64,000 nucleotides of DNA from Adiantum capillus-veneris (GCA_014529385.2 CM043962.1:44275598-44339597), one strand, 5' to 3'; counted from the stretch's first letter, positions 19,456 to 31,349 are shown. Program-made: numbers and translations. Notes: generated from the letters alone by a model not told the origin.

Positions 19456-20621
19456 CGTGCTGTGACACGTACATAGTGGGAACGCATGCTACAAGATCTA
19501 TCTTGTATTTTTTTAGATACATAATTATATTTCCTATAGTGTACATATGCATATTTAAGTATAATAATAAGCCTTCTATCTCATCCTATTATTTTTCTCA
19601 AGGGTAACCTATCCTTACTTTACCATCAGAAAATACTATGGGAAAAGCATCAATAGCTCCGTCTCTTTAACTTGGGGCAAAAAGCATTGATTCTTTATTT
19701 CTACTATTTCATTATCATCTCACACCCTAGCTAGATCCTATATCTAGGGTAAACTCCAATATATATATATTCTATGTATTTTTTATACTTTTCTTATATT
19801 TCTTTTTAAATAGCTACTAGGAGAGAATCAAATCCTAGTGGGACACTAGGTGGCATGATTTCAAAGATACACTTATTTTAATGCATTATTGCAAGCATGA
19901 TTACAAAACTTTGTCAAGGAGCAATGTCATGCTTTCATATGGCATGAGGTGTCCTTTGGAATTAAATGAAAGTATAGGCTAAGGAGACCACATGAAGACT
20001 TTTGCTGCCATAAATGGACCCTATTTTGATGAATTTTTTACTCAAGGTTCCAATCCGAATTAGAAAACGATTTTAAAATGAAAATCGTAGCTAATGAGCT
20101 GAAGTTTTTGCCCATATTTTTACTTTTTTATTTGGAGCCACGGTTGAGGAGATATGATCAAAATACTGGACCCCAGTCTGCCCACATCATGCAGGGACAA
20201 CTCATTTCCAACTTTTCCAATTCCTGTTCACACTGGCTCCTCTCTTCTTGTGTAAACCCTTGTTGGTTCCCTTCACCTATAAAAGGGGACCTCTTCTTCC
20301 TTGGAAAGAACTCAAGCATTCAAGCCATTGATGAGAGGAATTCTCAAGGGAGTAAGTAGTAATGCCTAATTGTACTTAGCCATTAACATAAGCCCAAGCC
20401 TACACTTTCTCCTAGAGGGAGACTAGCCATTCTTGCAACAAGCTAACCTTGGAAGATTTACTCTAATCAAAGAAGTTCTTGCACTTGGTGTATCAATCAA
20501 AGTGGAATTATCCACTCTTCTTCTCTCTTCCATCAATAATGGTGCCGAAGGGTTTCAAGTAAGATGTGTTCTACATTGATGTTTTCTTGATTTCTTGTTG
20601 TTTTCATTTTCATCTCTAATC

Positions 20622-20677
<56 letters not shown>

Positions 20678-20865
20678 CTAATCTCATCTCCTTAACCAAA
20701 CCTATCTCTCTCATTCTTAGTAATTCATCCTCTCTAGGTTCTCTTGCTACAGGTACATCTCTCCCCGCAGTATCCTTATTGCCTACGGGCAAGAATAGGG
20801 CTTGAGAGGGAAACTTCTCATCTCTTCACTTCTCTCATATCTACATTTCTCACATACTATCGTAG
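19456..20865 (+). mobile_element. LTR-like 5' region of palindromic gypsy-like element (left)
   Basis: AT-rich, non-coding, with an evident core promoter (TATAAAAGG at 20278-20286) and a (TA)n tract at 20626-20673. A 93-codon open frame at 20078-20359 spans the TATA box and is identical in both arms, but its position across a promoter argues against a real gene. LTR ends could not be defined. Confidence 0.55.
20278..20286 (+). promoter_or_regulatory. TATA box of the palindromic element (left)
   Basis: TATAAAAGG in the context CACCTATAAAAGGGGACC, a textbook plant core promoter ~1.27 kb before gag. The same box lies reversed in the right arm at ~27756-27764. Confidence 0.75.
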
Positions 20866-21084
20866 ATGAATAACCCATATGATGATCATTTCTATCGCTT
20901 TCACTCTGTACGATCTATTAGAATTAACGTATCGATTAGCCGTAAAATACACTTTCAACAACGTATAGTATTTCTCTTCGGCCCTGAAAGGCTCAATGAA
21001 ATACGTCTATCACCGGATCCCATCATACTACCTCTCATAGACTATAATTTTTCTTTTGATGTAAGCGTAGTTATCTTGCTATGA
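20866..21084 (+). CDS. Small ORF a, 72 residues, unknown
   Basis: A 72-codon ORF upstream of gag. Residues ~28-72 (IHFQQRIVFLFGPERLNEI..) align without gaps to the next ORF: about 24 of 58 positions are identical, including F-Q, LFG, R-LN, ILP, Y, S-DV and L. The DNA of the two ORFs differs largely at third codon positions (CTC TTC GGC versus CTA TTT GGT), which suggests past selection on protein. The stop overlaps the next start as ATGA. It is open in both arms. I recognise no family. Confidence 0.5.
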   Translation: MNNPYDDHFYRFHSVRSIRINVSISRKIHFQQRIVFLFGPERLNEIRLSPDPIILPLIDYNFSFDVSVVILL

Positions 21085-21293
21085 ACCAAGAGAATTTGTA
21101 CACACAATTAATCCCAATCACTAGACAAAATATATATATTATGGTAAGCACAAAACTACAATTCCAAAGAACAATTCGTAGCCTATTTGGTCAGCCAAGA
21201 TTGAATGCTATTAACTCATCCATTAACCCTTTCATATTACCCATGATACGATATGACCATAGCCTTGATGTTTTCATCTTCGTATTGTTTTGA
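21081..21293 (+). CDS. Small ORF b, 70 residues, paralogue of ORF a
   Basis: Starts inside the stop of ORF a (ATGA overlap) and ends ~250 bases before gag. It shares LFG..RLN.I..S..P.ILP.I.Y..S.DV with ORF a. It has hydrophobic and aromatic residues throughout but no clear membrane helix. Function is unknown. Degenerate non-coding duplication is the alternative, but open frames in both copies and both arms make that less likely. Confidence 0.5.
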   Translation: MNQENLYTQLIPITRQNIYIMVSTKLQFQRTIRSLFGQPRLNAINSSINPFILPMIRYDHSLDVFIFVLF

Positions 21294-21547
21294 CATTCTC
21301 TTTTGCGTTCTTTCTTTGTGTGTGTGAGTGCAAGAGAGAAAGAGTGAGTGTTCTTTGATTGCACTTCTTTCCAAACCCTAGTCTTCATGGCATCTATGGT
21401 TTAACTCCTTCATATAGTTTTTGTTGAGTTCTCTCACAAACTCTCACAGCCATAAGCCTGGTGCTTTCCTGACAAAACCGCAAATTTCTCGACATATTTT
21501 TGGTGAACTCGACGCGAATCTGCTAGGGTGAGAGTTTGTGGGTAACC

Positions 21548-23839
21548 ATGGGTGATCATGTTGAGCAACAGGGTATGCAGTTTGACCCAACAACAATGCA
21601 AATGTTTCAAGCATTTGCAATGTTCATGCAACAACAACATGCTACTGAAAGAAGGGAGATTTCAGCAACGAAGGCCATACAAGCGGTCGTCAACAGAATG
21701 GATCAGTTCAATGGCAAAGATGTAACCAAGTACTTACGCGAGTATGTGAAGCAGATGGAGCTGCATCGCGTGTCAGAAGGTGAGATGATTCAAAGCTTTG
21801 ACCTAGTTGTTGCTCCAGAAATTAGGGAGCATGTTAGGGCAATTAAAGATGGGCATGGGAGAAATTGGGAAGAACTCAAAGTAGCTTTATAGGAGGAATA
21901 TTTCATGGAGGACTCGGAGAGAATGACCAAAAGGACATTCTTAGAATGGATAGTGAAGCCAAAGCAAGGACTATCAATAACAGAGCTACTTAGGGAATTT
22001 GAACGGCGCTATGCACAACTCACTAGGACAGAAAGGGTCACACTAGATACAAAGAAGACAGATCTTTTCTTACAAGCTGCAGGTAAAGAGTTTCAAGAAA
22101 ATTTGGAGCTTCTTTTTGAAGATAAAGATGCTGAGCAAAGACTAAAGACCGACTGGAATGAGGTTGAAGGTGTTGTCTCACTGCTTGCGAAACGACAAAG
22201 AAGAACGGACAAGATGGTAGTAAACACTACAGGTCCTTCCACCTCAACTTCTGACAAAATGGTAAAGCTTACTTTTATCGCTCCTAAGTTTGATGAGTCC
22301 ATGCTAGATGAGCTTGTGAAGGGAATGCGTGACTTGAAGGTGAAGTTTGCAAAGCTTGAAGAAAAAGGCCAACCATCAGGGCCACTTCCTAGGCAAAGAC
22401 AACAGCCCAAAGAAGGGTTTGTTAATAGATGTATTTGGTGTGATAGTACAGACCATATAAGAAGGGATTGTGATGATTTTAGTGATGCTTTGTCAAAAGA
22501 TGTTGTCTTTTTTAAGGATGGTAAAATACACTTAAGAGAGACAGGTCTACCCTTGAGAACTAACTTTGGGAAGGGGGGAATGCAAACCTCAGTTGAAGAT
22601 ATGGCAACCAAGCATGCCACCTCTTCAGTTGAGGCAGCTACTTATGGAGTAAAAATTGAACATTTTTGTGATAAAGAGGTGAGTGACCATCATGGTCAAA
22701 TTTGGCCAAATGTCATGCAATTAGCTAAAAAGGGAAAGCTTACAAAAGAGATTCTACATGAAGCAGGTGATTGCATACGTTTAGAAACAGGATGGAATGA
22801 TCCAGTGGACTCATTGTCAGTGCATGCCTACATTACAAAATGCCAACAAAATGAGGCAATTGTAGAAGAGAAGCGCAGACGTGAGAATGCTGATGAAGGA
22901 TCATCAAAAAGAGCTTCTAGAAGTGGGGGAAGAAGCGACTCAATGTCTTCTCAAACACCCTCAACACAAGGAGCATCTCCACCTGAAGTACTCATGGAGG
23001 AGTCTACAACAAGAAAGAAGAAAGAGCCAACGAAAAGTAAGACAAAAGTCCAAACTTATAAACTACAATCTGATATTGAGGTTGCTACAGATTTAAAGAA
23101 AGTCTTGGAGGAAAGGATCTTGAATAGCAGGATTGAGTTTACTCTGGGAGAAGTTCTTGGCATTGCAAAGCGTGAATTCCATGAGGAGATCATTGACATC
23201 ATCAAGAGAAAGAGGCAAACCCTTGCTTAAGTTTCTTGTCCACAGGTTGAAGGGGAAACCTCAAAGACACAAGGGATGCAACTGCAAAATAAGGAGAATG
23301 ATGGAGCTGTGGTAGGATGCTACCAATCTAGTGGGAGAGTGAAGCAAGTGTATTTCTCAAATGATGATAAAGAAGTTGAAGATATTCCTAGGAGTTACTA
23401 TTCACGAAGTCATTGGGCAAGGGCTACTACAGAAACTTTGGTCAAGGTAGGTGATCTTGAAGAGCCATTTGTTGCCTTGATTGACCATGGTTCAGAAATA
23501 AACATAATATCAAAGAGTCTCTACAACAAGTGCAAATGGCCGATGGACACAGATCATGGTTGGATGGTAAAAGTGGCAAACAATTTATCCGGTGAATTGT
23601 ATGTAGCATGTCCAGGTGTGAAGGTAACAATAGGTGATGTAAAGATTGACCAAAACTTCTTTGTACAGGATACATCTTCATATCATCTCATTCTTGGACA
23701 ACCCTACATTGTGGGAGTTCGAATGGAAACAAAGGTAATGGACGATGGTTCAGCATATGCTAGAATACGTAGCAAAGATGGTAAACGAGCTGTCCAATTT
23801 CTCACAGTCTGTGTAAACCATGAAAGAAATCGTGACAAC
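21548..23839 (+). pseudogene. Gypsy-like gag-protease, left arm copy
   Basis: Start at ATG 21548 (MGDHVEQQGMQFDP). The capsid-like part includes DQFNGKDVTKYLREYVKQME and EYFMEDSERMTKRTFLEW; then comes a CCHC zinc knuckle, CIWCDSTDHIRRDC, near 22435; a linker with SKDVVFFKDGKIHLRETGLP and NFGKGGMQ; and a retropepsin-like domain (VALIDHGSEINIISKSLY, HLILGQPYIVGV near 23690). Breaks: TAG at 21890-21892 (Lys in the right arm) and TAA at 23228-23230 (Glu in the right arm). No RT follows, because the arm folds back at 23839. Confidence 0.88.
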
Positions 23840-24225
23840 TTCCACAACTTCATTTTCAAGATGCAAACTAGACCTCATTATAGCATCAAGCTCACCCATA
23901 GTATCTACAAAAGAAACTTGTTCACACAAACCCAAAACATTTTCAGTAGGCTTTAGCAACCCACTCTTTTTCATGCCTATTTGTACATTATGCACATATT
24001 GCCTCTCATATCTCTTCAAATCTTCAAGTTTTGTAAAACATACTGATCCATTCCTTGTTACCAAGGAGCTCATCGAGAAAGTTTCACCTATTTTTGGATC
24101 AAGCGAGACCCTTTTTCTTTCTGTACCACTGCAATCCCGCTTTACAATGGTACTTGGCCAAAACCCATCATTTCTCTATGATCATGAAACTCTTTGCTTA
24201 CTTTTGGTAGAGGATGTTCTCTGAG
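23840..24225 (-). other. Spacer of the inverted repeat
   Basis: 386 bases not repeated in either arm. Read on the minus strand, they continue the right-arm polyprotein past the protease in broken frames (MSSLVTRNGSVCFTKLEDLK in one), so the spacer belongs to the right-arm element and the left arm is the added copy. Confidence 0.7.
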
Positions 24226-26517
24226 GTTGTCACGATTTCTTTCATGGTTTACACAGACTGTGAGAAATTGGACAGCTCGTTTACCATCTTTGCTACGTAT
24301 TCTAGCATATGTTGAACCATCGTCCATTACCTTTGTTTCCATTCGAACTCCCACAATGTAGGGTTGTCCAAGGATGAGATGATATGAAGATGTATCCTGT
24401 ACAAAGAAGTTTTGGTCAATCTTTACATCACCTATTGTTACCTTCACACCTGGACATGCTACATACAATTCACCGGATAAATTGTTTGCCACTTTTACCA
24501 TCCAACCATGATCTGTGTCCATCGGCCATTTGCACTTGTTGTAGAGACTCTTTGACATTATGTTTATTTCTGAACCATGGTCAATCAAGGCAACAAATGG
24601 CTCTTCAAGATTACCTACCTTGACCAAAGTTTCTGTAGTAGCCCTTGCCCAATGACTTCGTGAATAGTAACTCCTAGGAATATCTTCAACTTCTTTATCA
24701 TCATTTGAGAAATACACTTGCTTCACTCTCCCACTAGATTGATAGCATCCTACCACAGCTCCATCATTCTCCTTATTATACAGTTGCATCCCTTGTGTCT
24801 TTGAGGTTTCCCCTTCAACCTGTGGACAAGAAACTTCAGCAAGGGTTTGCCTCTTTCTCTTGATCATGTCAATGATCTCCTCATGGAATTCACGCTTTGC
24901 AATGCCAAGAACTTCTCCCAAAGTAAACTCAATCTTGCTATTCAAGATCCTTTCCTCCAAGACTTTCTTTACATCTGTAGCAACCTCAATATCAGATTGT
25001 AGTTTATAAGTTGGGCCTTTTGTCTTACCTTTCGTTGGCTCTTTCTTCTTTCCTGTTATAGACTCCTCCATGAGTACTTCAGGTGGAGATGCTCCTTGTG
25101 TTGAGGGTGTTTGAGAAGGCATTGAGTCGCTTCTTCCCCCACTTCTAGAAGCTCTTTTTGATGATCCTTCATCAGCATTCTCACGTCTGCGCTTCTCTTC
25201 TACAATTGCCTCATTTTGTTGGCATTTTGTAATGTAGACATGCACTGACAATGAGTCCACTGGATCATTCCATCCTGTTTCTAGACGTATGCAATCACCT
25301 GCTTCATGTAGAATCTCTCTTGTAAGCTTTTCCTTTTTAGCTAATTGCATGACATTTGGCCAAATTTGACCATGATGGTCACTCACCTCTTCATCACAAA
25401 AATGTTCAATTTTTACTCCATAAGTAGCTGCCTCAACTGAAGAGGTGGCATGCTTGGTTGCCATATCTTCAACTGAGGTTTGCATTCCCCCCTTCCCAAA
25501 GTTAGTTCTCAAGGGTAGACCTGTCTCTCTTAAGTGTATTTTACCATCCTTAAAAAAGACAACATCTTTTGACAAAGCATCACTAAAATCATCACAATCC
25601 CTTCTTACATGGTCTGTACTATCACACCAAATACATCTATTAACAAACCCTTCTTTGGGCTGTTGTCTTTGCCTAGAAAGTGGCCCTGATGGTTAGCCTT
25701 TTTCTTCAAGCTTTACAAACTTCACCTTCAAGTCACGCATTCCCTTCACAAGCTCATCTAGCATGGACTCATCAAACTTAGGAGCGATAAAAGTAGGCTT
25801 TACCATTTTGTCAGAAGTTGAGGTGGAAGGACCTGTAGTGTTTACTACCATCTTGTCCCTTCTTCTTTGTCGTTTGGCAAGCAGTGAGACAACACCTTCA
25901 ACCTCATTCCAGTCGGTCTTTAGTCCTTGCTCAGCATCTTTATCTTCAAGAAGGAGCTCCACATTTTCTTGAAACTCTTTACCTGCAGCTTGTAAGAAAA
26001 GATCTATCTTCTCTGTATCTAGTGTGGCCCTTTCTGTCCTAGTGAGTTGTGCATAGCGCCGTTCAAATTCCCTAAGTAGCTCTGTTATTGATAGTCCTTG
26101 CTTTGGCTTGACTACCCATTCTAAGAATGTCCTTTTGGTCACTCTCTCCGAGTCCTCCATAAAATATTCCTCCTTTAAAGCTACTTTGAGTTCTTCCCAA
26201 TTTCTCCGATGCCCATCTTTAATTGCCCTAACATGCTCTCTAATTTCTGGAGCAACAACTAGCTCAAAGCTTTGAATCATCTCACCTTCTGACACGCGAT
26301 GCAACTCCATCTCCTTCACATACTCGCGTAAGTACTTGGTTACATCTTTGCCATTGAACTGATCCATTCTGTTGACGACCACTTGTATGGCCTTCGTTGC
26401 TGAAATCTCCCTTCTTTCAGTAGCATGTTGTTGTTGCATGAACATTGCAAATGCTTGAAACATTTGCATTGTTGTTGGGTCAAAATGCATACCCTGTTGC
26501 TCAACATGATCACCCAT
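24142..26517 (-). pseudogene. Gypsy-like gag-protease, right arm copy
   Basis: Same protein as the left arm, read from ATG 26517. The first ~275 codons are open down to a TAA near 25693 (Gln in the left arm). A second long frame (25575-24142) carries the linker and an uninterrupted protease domain with VALIDHGSEINIMSKSLY and HLILGQPYIVGV, then runs into the spacer. Each arm keeps residues that the other has lost. Confidence 0.88.
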
Positions 26518-26771
26518 GGTTACCCACAAACTCTCACCCTAGCAGATTCGCGTCGGGTTCACGAAAAATATGTCGAGAAATTTGCGGTCTTGCCAGGAAA
26601 GCACCGGGCTTATGGCTGTGAGAGTTTGTGAGAGAACTCAACAAAAACTATATGAAGGAGTTAAACCATAGATGCCATGAAGACTAGGGTTTGGAAAGAA
26701 GTGCAATCAAAGAAGACTCACTCTTTCTCTCTTGCACTCACACACACAAAGAAAGAACGCAAAAGAGAATG

Positions 26772-26984
26772 TCAAAACAATACGAAGATGAAAACATCAA
26801 GGCTATGGTCATATCGTATCATGGGTAATATGAAAGGGTTAATAGATGAGTTAATAGCATTCAATCTTGGCTGACCAAATAGGCTACGAATTATTCTTTG
26901 GAATTGTAGTTTTGTGCTTACCATAATATATATATTTTGTCTAGTGATTGGGATTAATTGTGTGTACAAATCCTCTTGGTTCAT
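26772..26984 (-). CDS. Small ORF b, right arm copy
   Basis: Same 70-codon ORF as at 21081-21293, with about two residue changes (Asn to Asp, Thr to Ile). The ATGA overlap with ORF a is kept. Confidence 0.48.
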   Translation of the reverse strand: MNQEDLYTQLIPITRQNIYIMVSTKLQFQRIIRSLFGQPRLNAINSSINPFILPMIRYDHSLDVFIFVLF

Positions 26985-27199
26985 AGCAAGATAACTACGC
27001 TTACATCAAAAGAAAAATTATAGTCTATGAGAGGTAGTATGATGGAATCCGGTGATAGAAGTATTTTATTGAGCCTTTCAGGGCCGAAGAGAAACACTAT
27101 ACGTTGTTGAAAGTGTATTTTACGGCTAATCCATACGTTAATTCTAATAGATCGTACAGAGTGAAAGCGATAGAAATGATCATCATATGGGTTATTCAT
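26981..27199 (-). CDS. Small ORF a, right arm copy
   Basis: Same 72-codon ORF as at 20866-21084 with about four substitutions (Ser to Trp, Glu to Lys, Arg to Leu, Pro to Ser). It is still open and still overlaps ORF b. Confidence 0.48.
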   Translation of the reverse strand: MNNPYDDHFYRFHSVRSIRINVWISRKIHFQQRIVFLFGPERLNKILLSPDSIILPLIDYNFSFDVSVVILL

Positions 27200-27387
27200 C
27201 TACGATAGTATGTGAGAAATGTAGATATGAGAGAAGTGAAGAGATGAGAAGTTTCCCTCCCAAGCCCTATTCTTGCCCGTAGGCAATAAAGATACTGCGG
27301 AGAGAGATGTACCTGTAGCAAGAGAACCTAGAGAGGATGAATTACTAAGAATGAGAGAGATAGGTTTGGTTAAGGAGATGAGATTAG

Positions 27388-27421
<34 letters not shown>

Positions 27422-28510
27422 AGAGATGAAAATGAAAACAACAAGAAATCAAGAAAACATCAATCTAGAACACATCTTACTTGAAACCCTTCGGCACCAT
27501 TATTGATGGGAGAGAGAAGAAGAGTGGATAATTCCACTTTGATTGATACACCAAGTGCAAGAACTTCTTTGATTAGAGTAAATCTTCCAAGGTTAGCTTG
27601 TTGCAAGAATGGCTAGTCTCCCTCTAGGAGAAAGTGTAGGCTTGGGCTTATGTTAATGGCTAAGTACAATTAGGCATTACTACTTACTCCCTTGAGAATT
27701 CCTCTCATCAATGGCTTGAATGCTTGAGTTCTTTCCAAGGAAGAAGAGGTCCCCTTTTATAGGTGAAGGGAACCAACAAGGGTTTACACAAGAAGAGAGG
27801 AGCCAGTGTGAACAGGAATTGGAAAAGTTGGAAATGAGTTGTCCCTGCATGATGTGGGCAGACTGGGGTCCAGTATTTTGATCATATCTCCTCAACCGTG
27901 GCTCCAAATAAAAAAGTAAAAATATGGGCAAAAACTTCAGCTCATTAGCTACGATTTTCATTTTAAAATCGTTTTCTAATTCGGATTGGAACCTTGAGTA
28001 AAAAATTCATCAAAATAGGGTCCATTTATGGCAGCAAAAGTCTTCATGTGGTCTCCTTAGCCTATACTTTCATTTAATTCCAAAGGACACCTCATGCCAT
28101 ATGAAAGCATGACATTGCTCCTTGACAAAGTTTTGTAATCATGCTTGCAATAATGCATTAAAATAAGTGTATCTTTGAAATCATGCCACCTAGTGTCCCA
28201 CTAGGATTTGATTCTCTCCTAGTAGCTATTTAAAAAGAAATATAAGAAAAGTATAAAAAATACATAGAATATATATATATTGGAGTTTACCCTAGATATA
28301 GGATCTAGCTAGGGTGTGAGATGATAATGAAATAGTAGAAATAAAGAATCAATGCTTTTTGCCCCAAGTTAAAGAGACGGAGCTATTGATGCTTTTCCCA
28401 TAGTATTTTCTGATGGTAAAGTAAGGATAGGTTACCCTTGAGAAAAATAATAGGATGAGATAGAAGGCTTATTATTATACTTAAATATGCATATGTACAC
28501 TATAGAAAAT
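27200..28510 (-). mobile_element. LTR-like 5' region of the palindromic element (right)
   Basis: Counterpart of 19456-20865, with the reversed TATA box near 27756-27764 and the (TA)n tract at 27388-27415. Non-coding. Confidence 0.55.
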
Positions 28511-28512
28511 AT

Positions 28513-28891
28513 AATTATGTATCTAAAAAAATACAAGATAGATCTTGTAGCATGCGTTCCCACTATGTACGTGTCACAGCACGACAACGCGCTATGGTCA
28601 CTACGAGTTTTTGGTCTTGCCTTTTGGTTTGACCAATGCTCCAGCTACGTTTCAGCAGCAGATGATGAATGATCTACTGAGACCATTTTTAGACAACTTC
28701 GTTGTTGTATTTCTCGATGATATCTTTATCTACAGCCGAAGTTTGTCTGAGCACCTAGTGCATATACGCACTGTTCTCGAAGTACTGAGAACTGAGAAGC
28801 TTTACGCTAAGACTTCTAAGTGTGAATTCTTTAAGAAAGAAGTTCTGCACTTGGGTCACATCATTACTCGCGATGGAATTCGTGTTGACCC
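28513..28891 (+). pseudogene. Gypsy reverse transcriptase fragment (right arm)
   Basis: Encodes [20 protein letters not shown], then [18 protein letters not shown], then [19 protein letters not shown]. The part before RYGHY is degenerate but has a KIDL-like remnant. The frame breaks at 28891 where the homology to the left arm ends. The flanking DNA to the right differs from that at the left arm. Confidence 0.87.
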
Positions 28892-28989
28892 ACGCTGGCA
28901 AAAAAAACGAGCATTGAGGGTGGCATGGCTCCTGTGCAAGGTTCTCTAACACGCTGCAGCCCACCAACTAAGCGCTCATAGAGAGAGGT

Positions 28990-28991
<2 letters not shown>

Positions 28992-29059
<68 letters not shown>
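28992..29059. repeat. (TC)n microsatellite
   Basis: About 67 bases of uninterrupted TC just outside the inverted repeat. Confidence 0.97.
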
Positions 29060-29061
<2 letters not shown>

Positions 29062-29392
29062 GCGCTTCACACAGAGGACATTAGAGAGAGATTTCAAATG
29101 CGTTGAATGTTGAATTTAGTCCAAATTCAGTAAATTAACAAACAATTCTCTGATTTTCATCGAAAATCAGTAAAATTTATCGAAAATCTTTCAATTTCCA
29201 GCACTCCCATCTGTTAATTTGCTATTTTTTAATTAAATCAGCAAAAGAGCGCTAATCCTCACCTGCAAACATGCTTACGAGAAAGAAAACAAGTGATTTC
29301 AGCAATCAATTACTAAAGATTACGCGAAATTGAGGTTTTCCGACCCTAACCAATCCGTAGGTGTGCACACGGTCCTTCGTGCAACCAAGCCG
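29060..29392 (-). other. Leader remnant of an LTR element
   Basis: AT-rich sequence on the downstream side (minus strand) of the primer site at 29393-29404. No coding sequence was recognised; the rest of this element is missing. Confidence 0.45.
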
Positions 29393-29404
29393 GCTCTGAT
29401 ACCA
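29393..29404 (-). promoter_or_regulatory. Primer-binding site, Met type
   Basis: The minus strand reads TGGTATCAGAGC directly after ..TTTCA, marking the end of an LTR on its right. Confidence 0.85.
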
Positions 29405-29780
29405 TGAAACAAACGAGGAGGGAGGATCTCCCGGCTACACAGATCGCCTACAGATACGCGTCAGACGAACAACCCGACCATAGCCACCATCCGGCAGCTC
29501 CCCCGTGCTGGGTCCAACGTCCGAGGTAGGTGTGCACCTGTAAAACCGAGCGTCCCATACCACCCGGCCTGACCTCCTCGAGGTGACCTCGCGCACTCCT
29601 AGCCTCGCGGGCTAACCACTGGCACTCTGCCAGTGGGGTCGATAACTACAAATGAGGCCTTGGCCTCTCTTTTATAATAATGGCCGGCCACACTGGCCAG
29701 TTCACACTACGTCCGCCCGGACACTGGACGCCCATCCCGACGGCATCTGGGCTAGATCCCCTCTCCTGTGAGCAGGACAT
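29405..29780 (-). mobile_element. LTR of a partial element
   Basis: GC-rich compared with its surroundings. On the minus strand it probably runs from TGTCCTGCTC (29780) to ..GTTTGTTTCA (29405), next to the primer site. No partner LTR is present in the window, so the outer border is a guess from the TG..CA rule. Confidence 0.55.
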
Positions 29781-29789
29781 AACATGTAT

Positions 29790-30040
29790 TGCTGAGGATA
29801 GATTGGATGGAGACAATTACCCTATGTGGGCTTACATGATCCAAACATGTCCTTGTGTCAAAGGCCATTTGAAACATTGTGCAAGGCATTGATGTAAATC
29901 TTGGTTCTGAGGATACTAGCAATGTTGAGGATGATGCAAGGATTGCTGCTATTAGAATTGTTTTGCCTACGGCTAAGCAAGCTCGTTGGGATGTAAGAGA
30001 TGTGTAGGCTCATGCATATGACCCAAGGAAATCCATAAGT
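29790..30040 (+). pseudogene. Copia gag N-terminal fragment
   Basis: AEDRLDGDNYPMWAYMIQ matches the start of Ty1/copia-type gag (the 'L.G.NY..W' motif). After a frameshift near 29888 it continues VNLGSEDTSNVEDDARIAAI and RIVLPTAKQARWDVRDV, then a stop. Only ~80 codons remain, with no pol nearby. Confidence 0.7.
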
Positions 30041-31317
30041 TGTCAAGTTCGATGCATTATGTACATTGCACAATACCAGATTAACCTTATCGTTTACAAT
30101 TTTCACCCAAAACCTCATCGTACCGTCACAAATCCAACATTCACACCAACATTTTCAGATTCAACCCTTGAATCACTTAATGTTTCTCAATTTTCAGCTC
30201 ACCCTCGACGTCGGCCAAAGCAAATAAGCCATAGCCCCATCAACCGTTGTAGATCCCAAAACTTCCACTAGCAGTTTTGCATTTTTGCCCTTAGCCTCTC
30301 AGATCCAAGCATCTTTTTCAAGATCCCATCAACATCTAAGACCATTGTATCAACATTTGTGCAATCTAAAGCAAATACCTCTTTGGTGATAGAGAGGGGG
30401 GCCCTTGGAGAGGGGTTTGAGACCCCATCTAGTGTTAGTCTCTTTTCTCTCTCTATCTCTCTCACTCGCAAAACTTTCGCTCTCAGTATCTCTATTTTCT
30501 CTCTTCGTCTTTGCACATCTCTCTCATGAAATAAAAGGAACCTTGAGTATGCATTCACCATAAATCACTTTCACTTCCGCTGCACATTACAAATGATAAC
30601 CAATGGCTTAAAGCCTCAAATTGGAAAAGACACCAAGAAAGAAAACCCCTCAGCGAGGGTAAAATGTGTCATGGAAACTATTGTAGGAAGAAGAAAGAAA
30701 AGGGAGAGGTGTAACCACCAAAGCCTCTAGATGATAGGAACTTCCAAACTGTTGTGAAGAGGAAAACTACCCCAAGGAGCTAAGGGACATAACTAGAAAG
30801 TCATAGGCAACATCAAAAGACGTACTACATAGGAGGGTGAATGATGGAAAAGAAAAATCTCGCACATAGGCACACACTCACTTAACCCTTATGCAACATA
30901 AGAAAATGGGAAAACCAGAAGAAAGGAGACAAATGAAACAAAAAACAACACAAGCTGCATGCTAAAACACACACACACACACACGATCAGCATACAAGTA
31001 CGATTCAGCAGCACAAAACAAGAAAGAAACAACAAACAAGGATAAAGCAAAACATAGAACCGCAAAACAAAACTGGATGTGGAAGGTTACAAAGGCAGCA
31101 GCAGGAGGCGAGGTGAAGCAGAGCGCCACCGTTGACGGTAGTCAGCAGAGCTGCAAGGGCCAAGACCAATAGACGGCACAATTGCTAGCAATGAAGACAC
31201 CCATGGCCACCCCTTAAAAGCAGGTGCTTGGAGGCTCGGGTGCGCGGCAAGTGAAGGCAGGGCACACAGCAGGCAGCTAGGCGCGCAACAAGCTGCTCTT
31301 CCTCCTTGCGACAGGCT

Positions 31318-31318
<1 letters not shown>
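30041..31318. other. Unassigned intronic stretch
   Basis: Lies inside the first beta-glucosidase intron. A (CA)n tract is at ~30966-30984 and a GC-richer zone at 31080-31300. I looked here for the missing exons (GRGPSIWD and FSISW motifs on the minus strand) and did not see them. Confidence 0.4.

Positions 31319-31349
<31 letters not shown>
31319..31349. repeat. (CT)n microsatellite
   Basis: About 30 bases of CT just inside the first intron of the beta-glucosidase. Confidence 0.95.

Larger units (their letters stand above)
19148..23839. repeat. Large inverted repeat, left arm
   Basis: This ~4.69 kb arm is repeated in reverse complement at 24226-28891. Both arms contain, from outside inward: a gypsy RT fragment, an AT-rich LTR-like region with TATA box, a (TA)n tract, two small paralogous ORFs, gag and protease. 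Differences are scattered substitutions plus microsatellite length. Confidence 0.95.
24226..28891. repeat. Large inverted repeat, right arm
   Basis: Reverse complement of 19148-23839 with few substitutions. The (TA)n tract is shorter here (27388-27415) than in the left arm. The outer end lies in the same RT codon region as the left arm, within a few codons. Confidence 0.95.

Noticed and set aside
20078-20359. 93-codon ORF identical in both palindrome arms
   Set aside because: It spans a clear TATA box in an LTR-like region; identity between arms only reflects the recent inverted duplication.
24226-28891. Inverted arms as the two LTRs of one element
   Set aside because: They contain gag and protease, are 4.7 kb long and are in opposite orientation, whereas LTRs are direct repeats.
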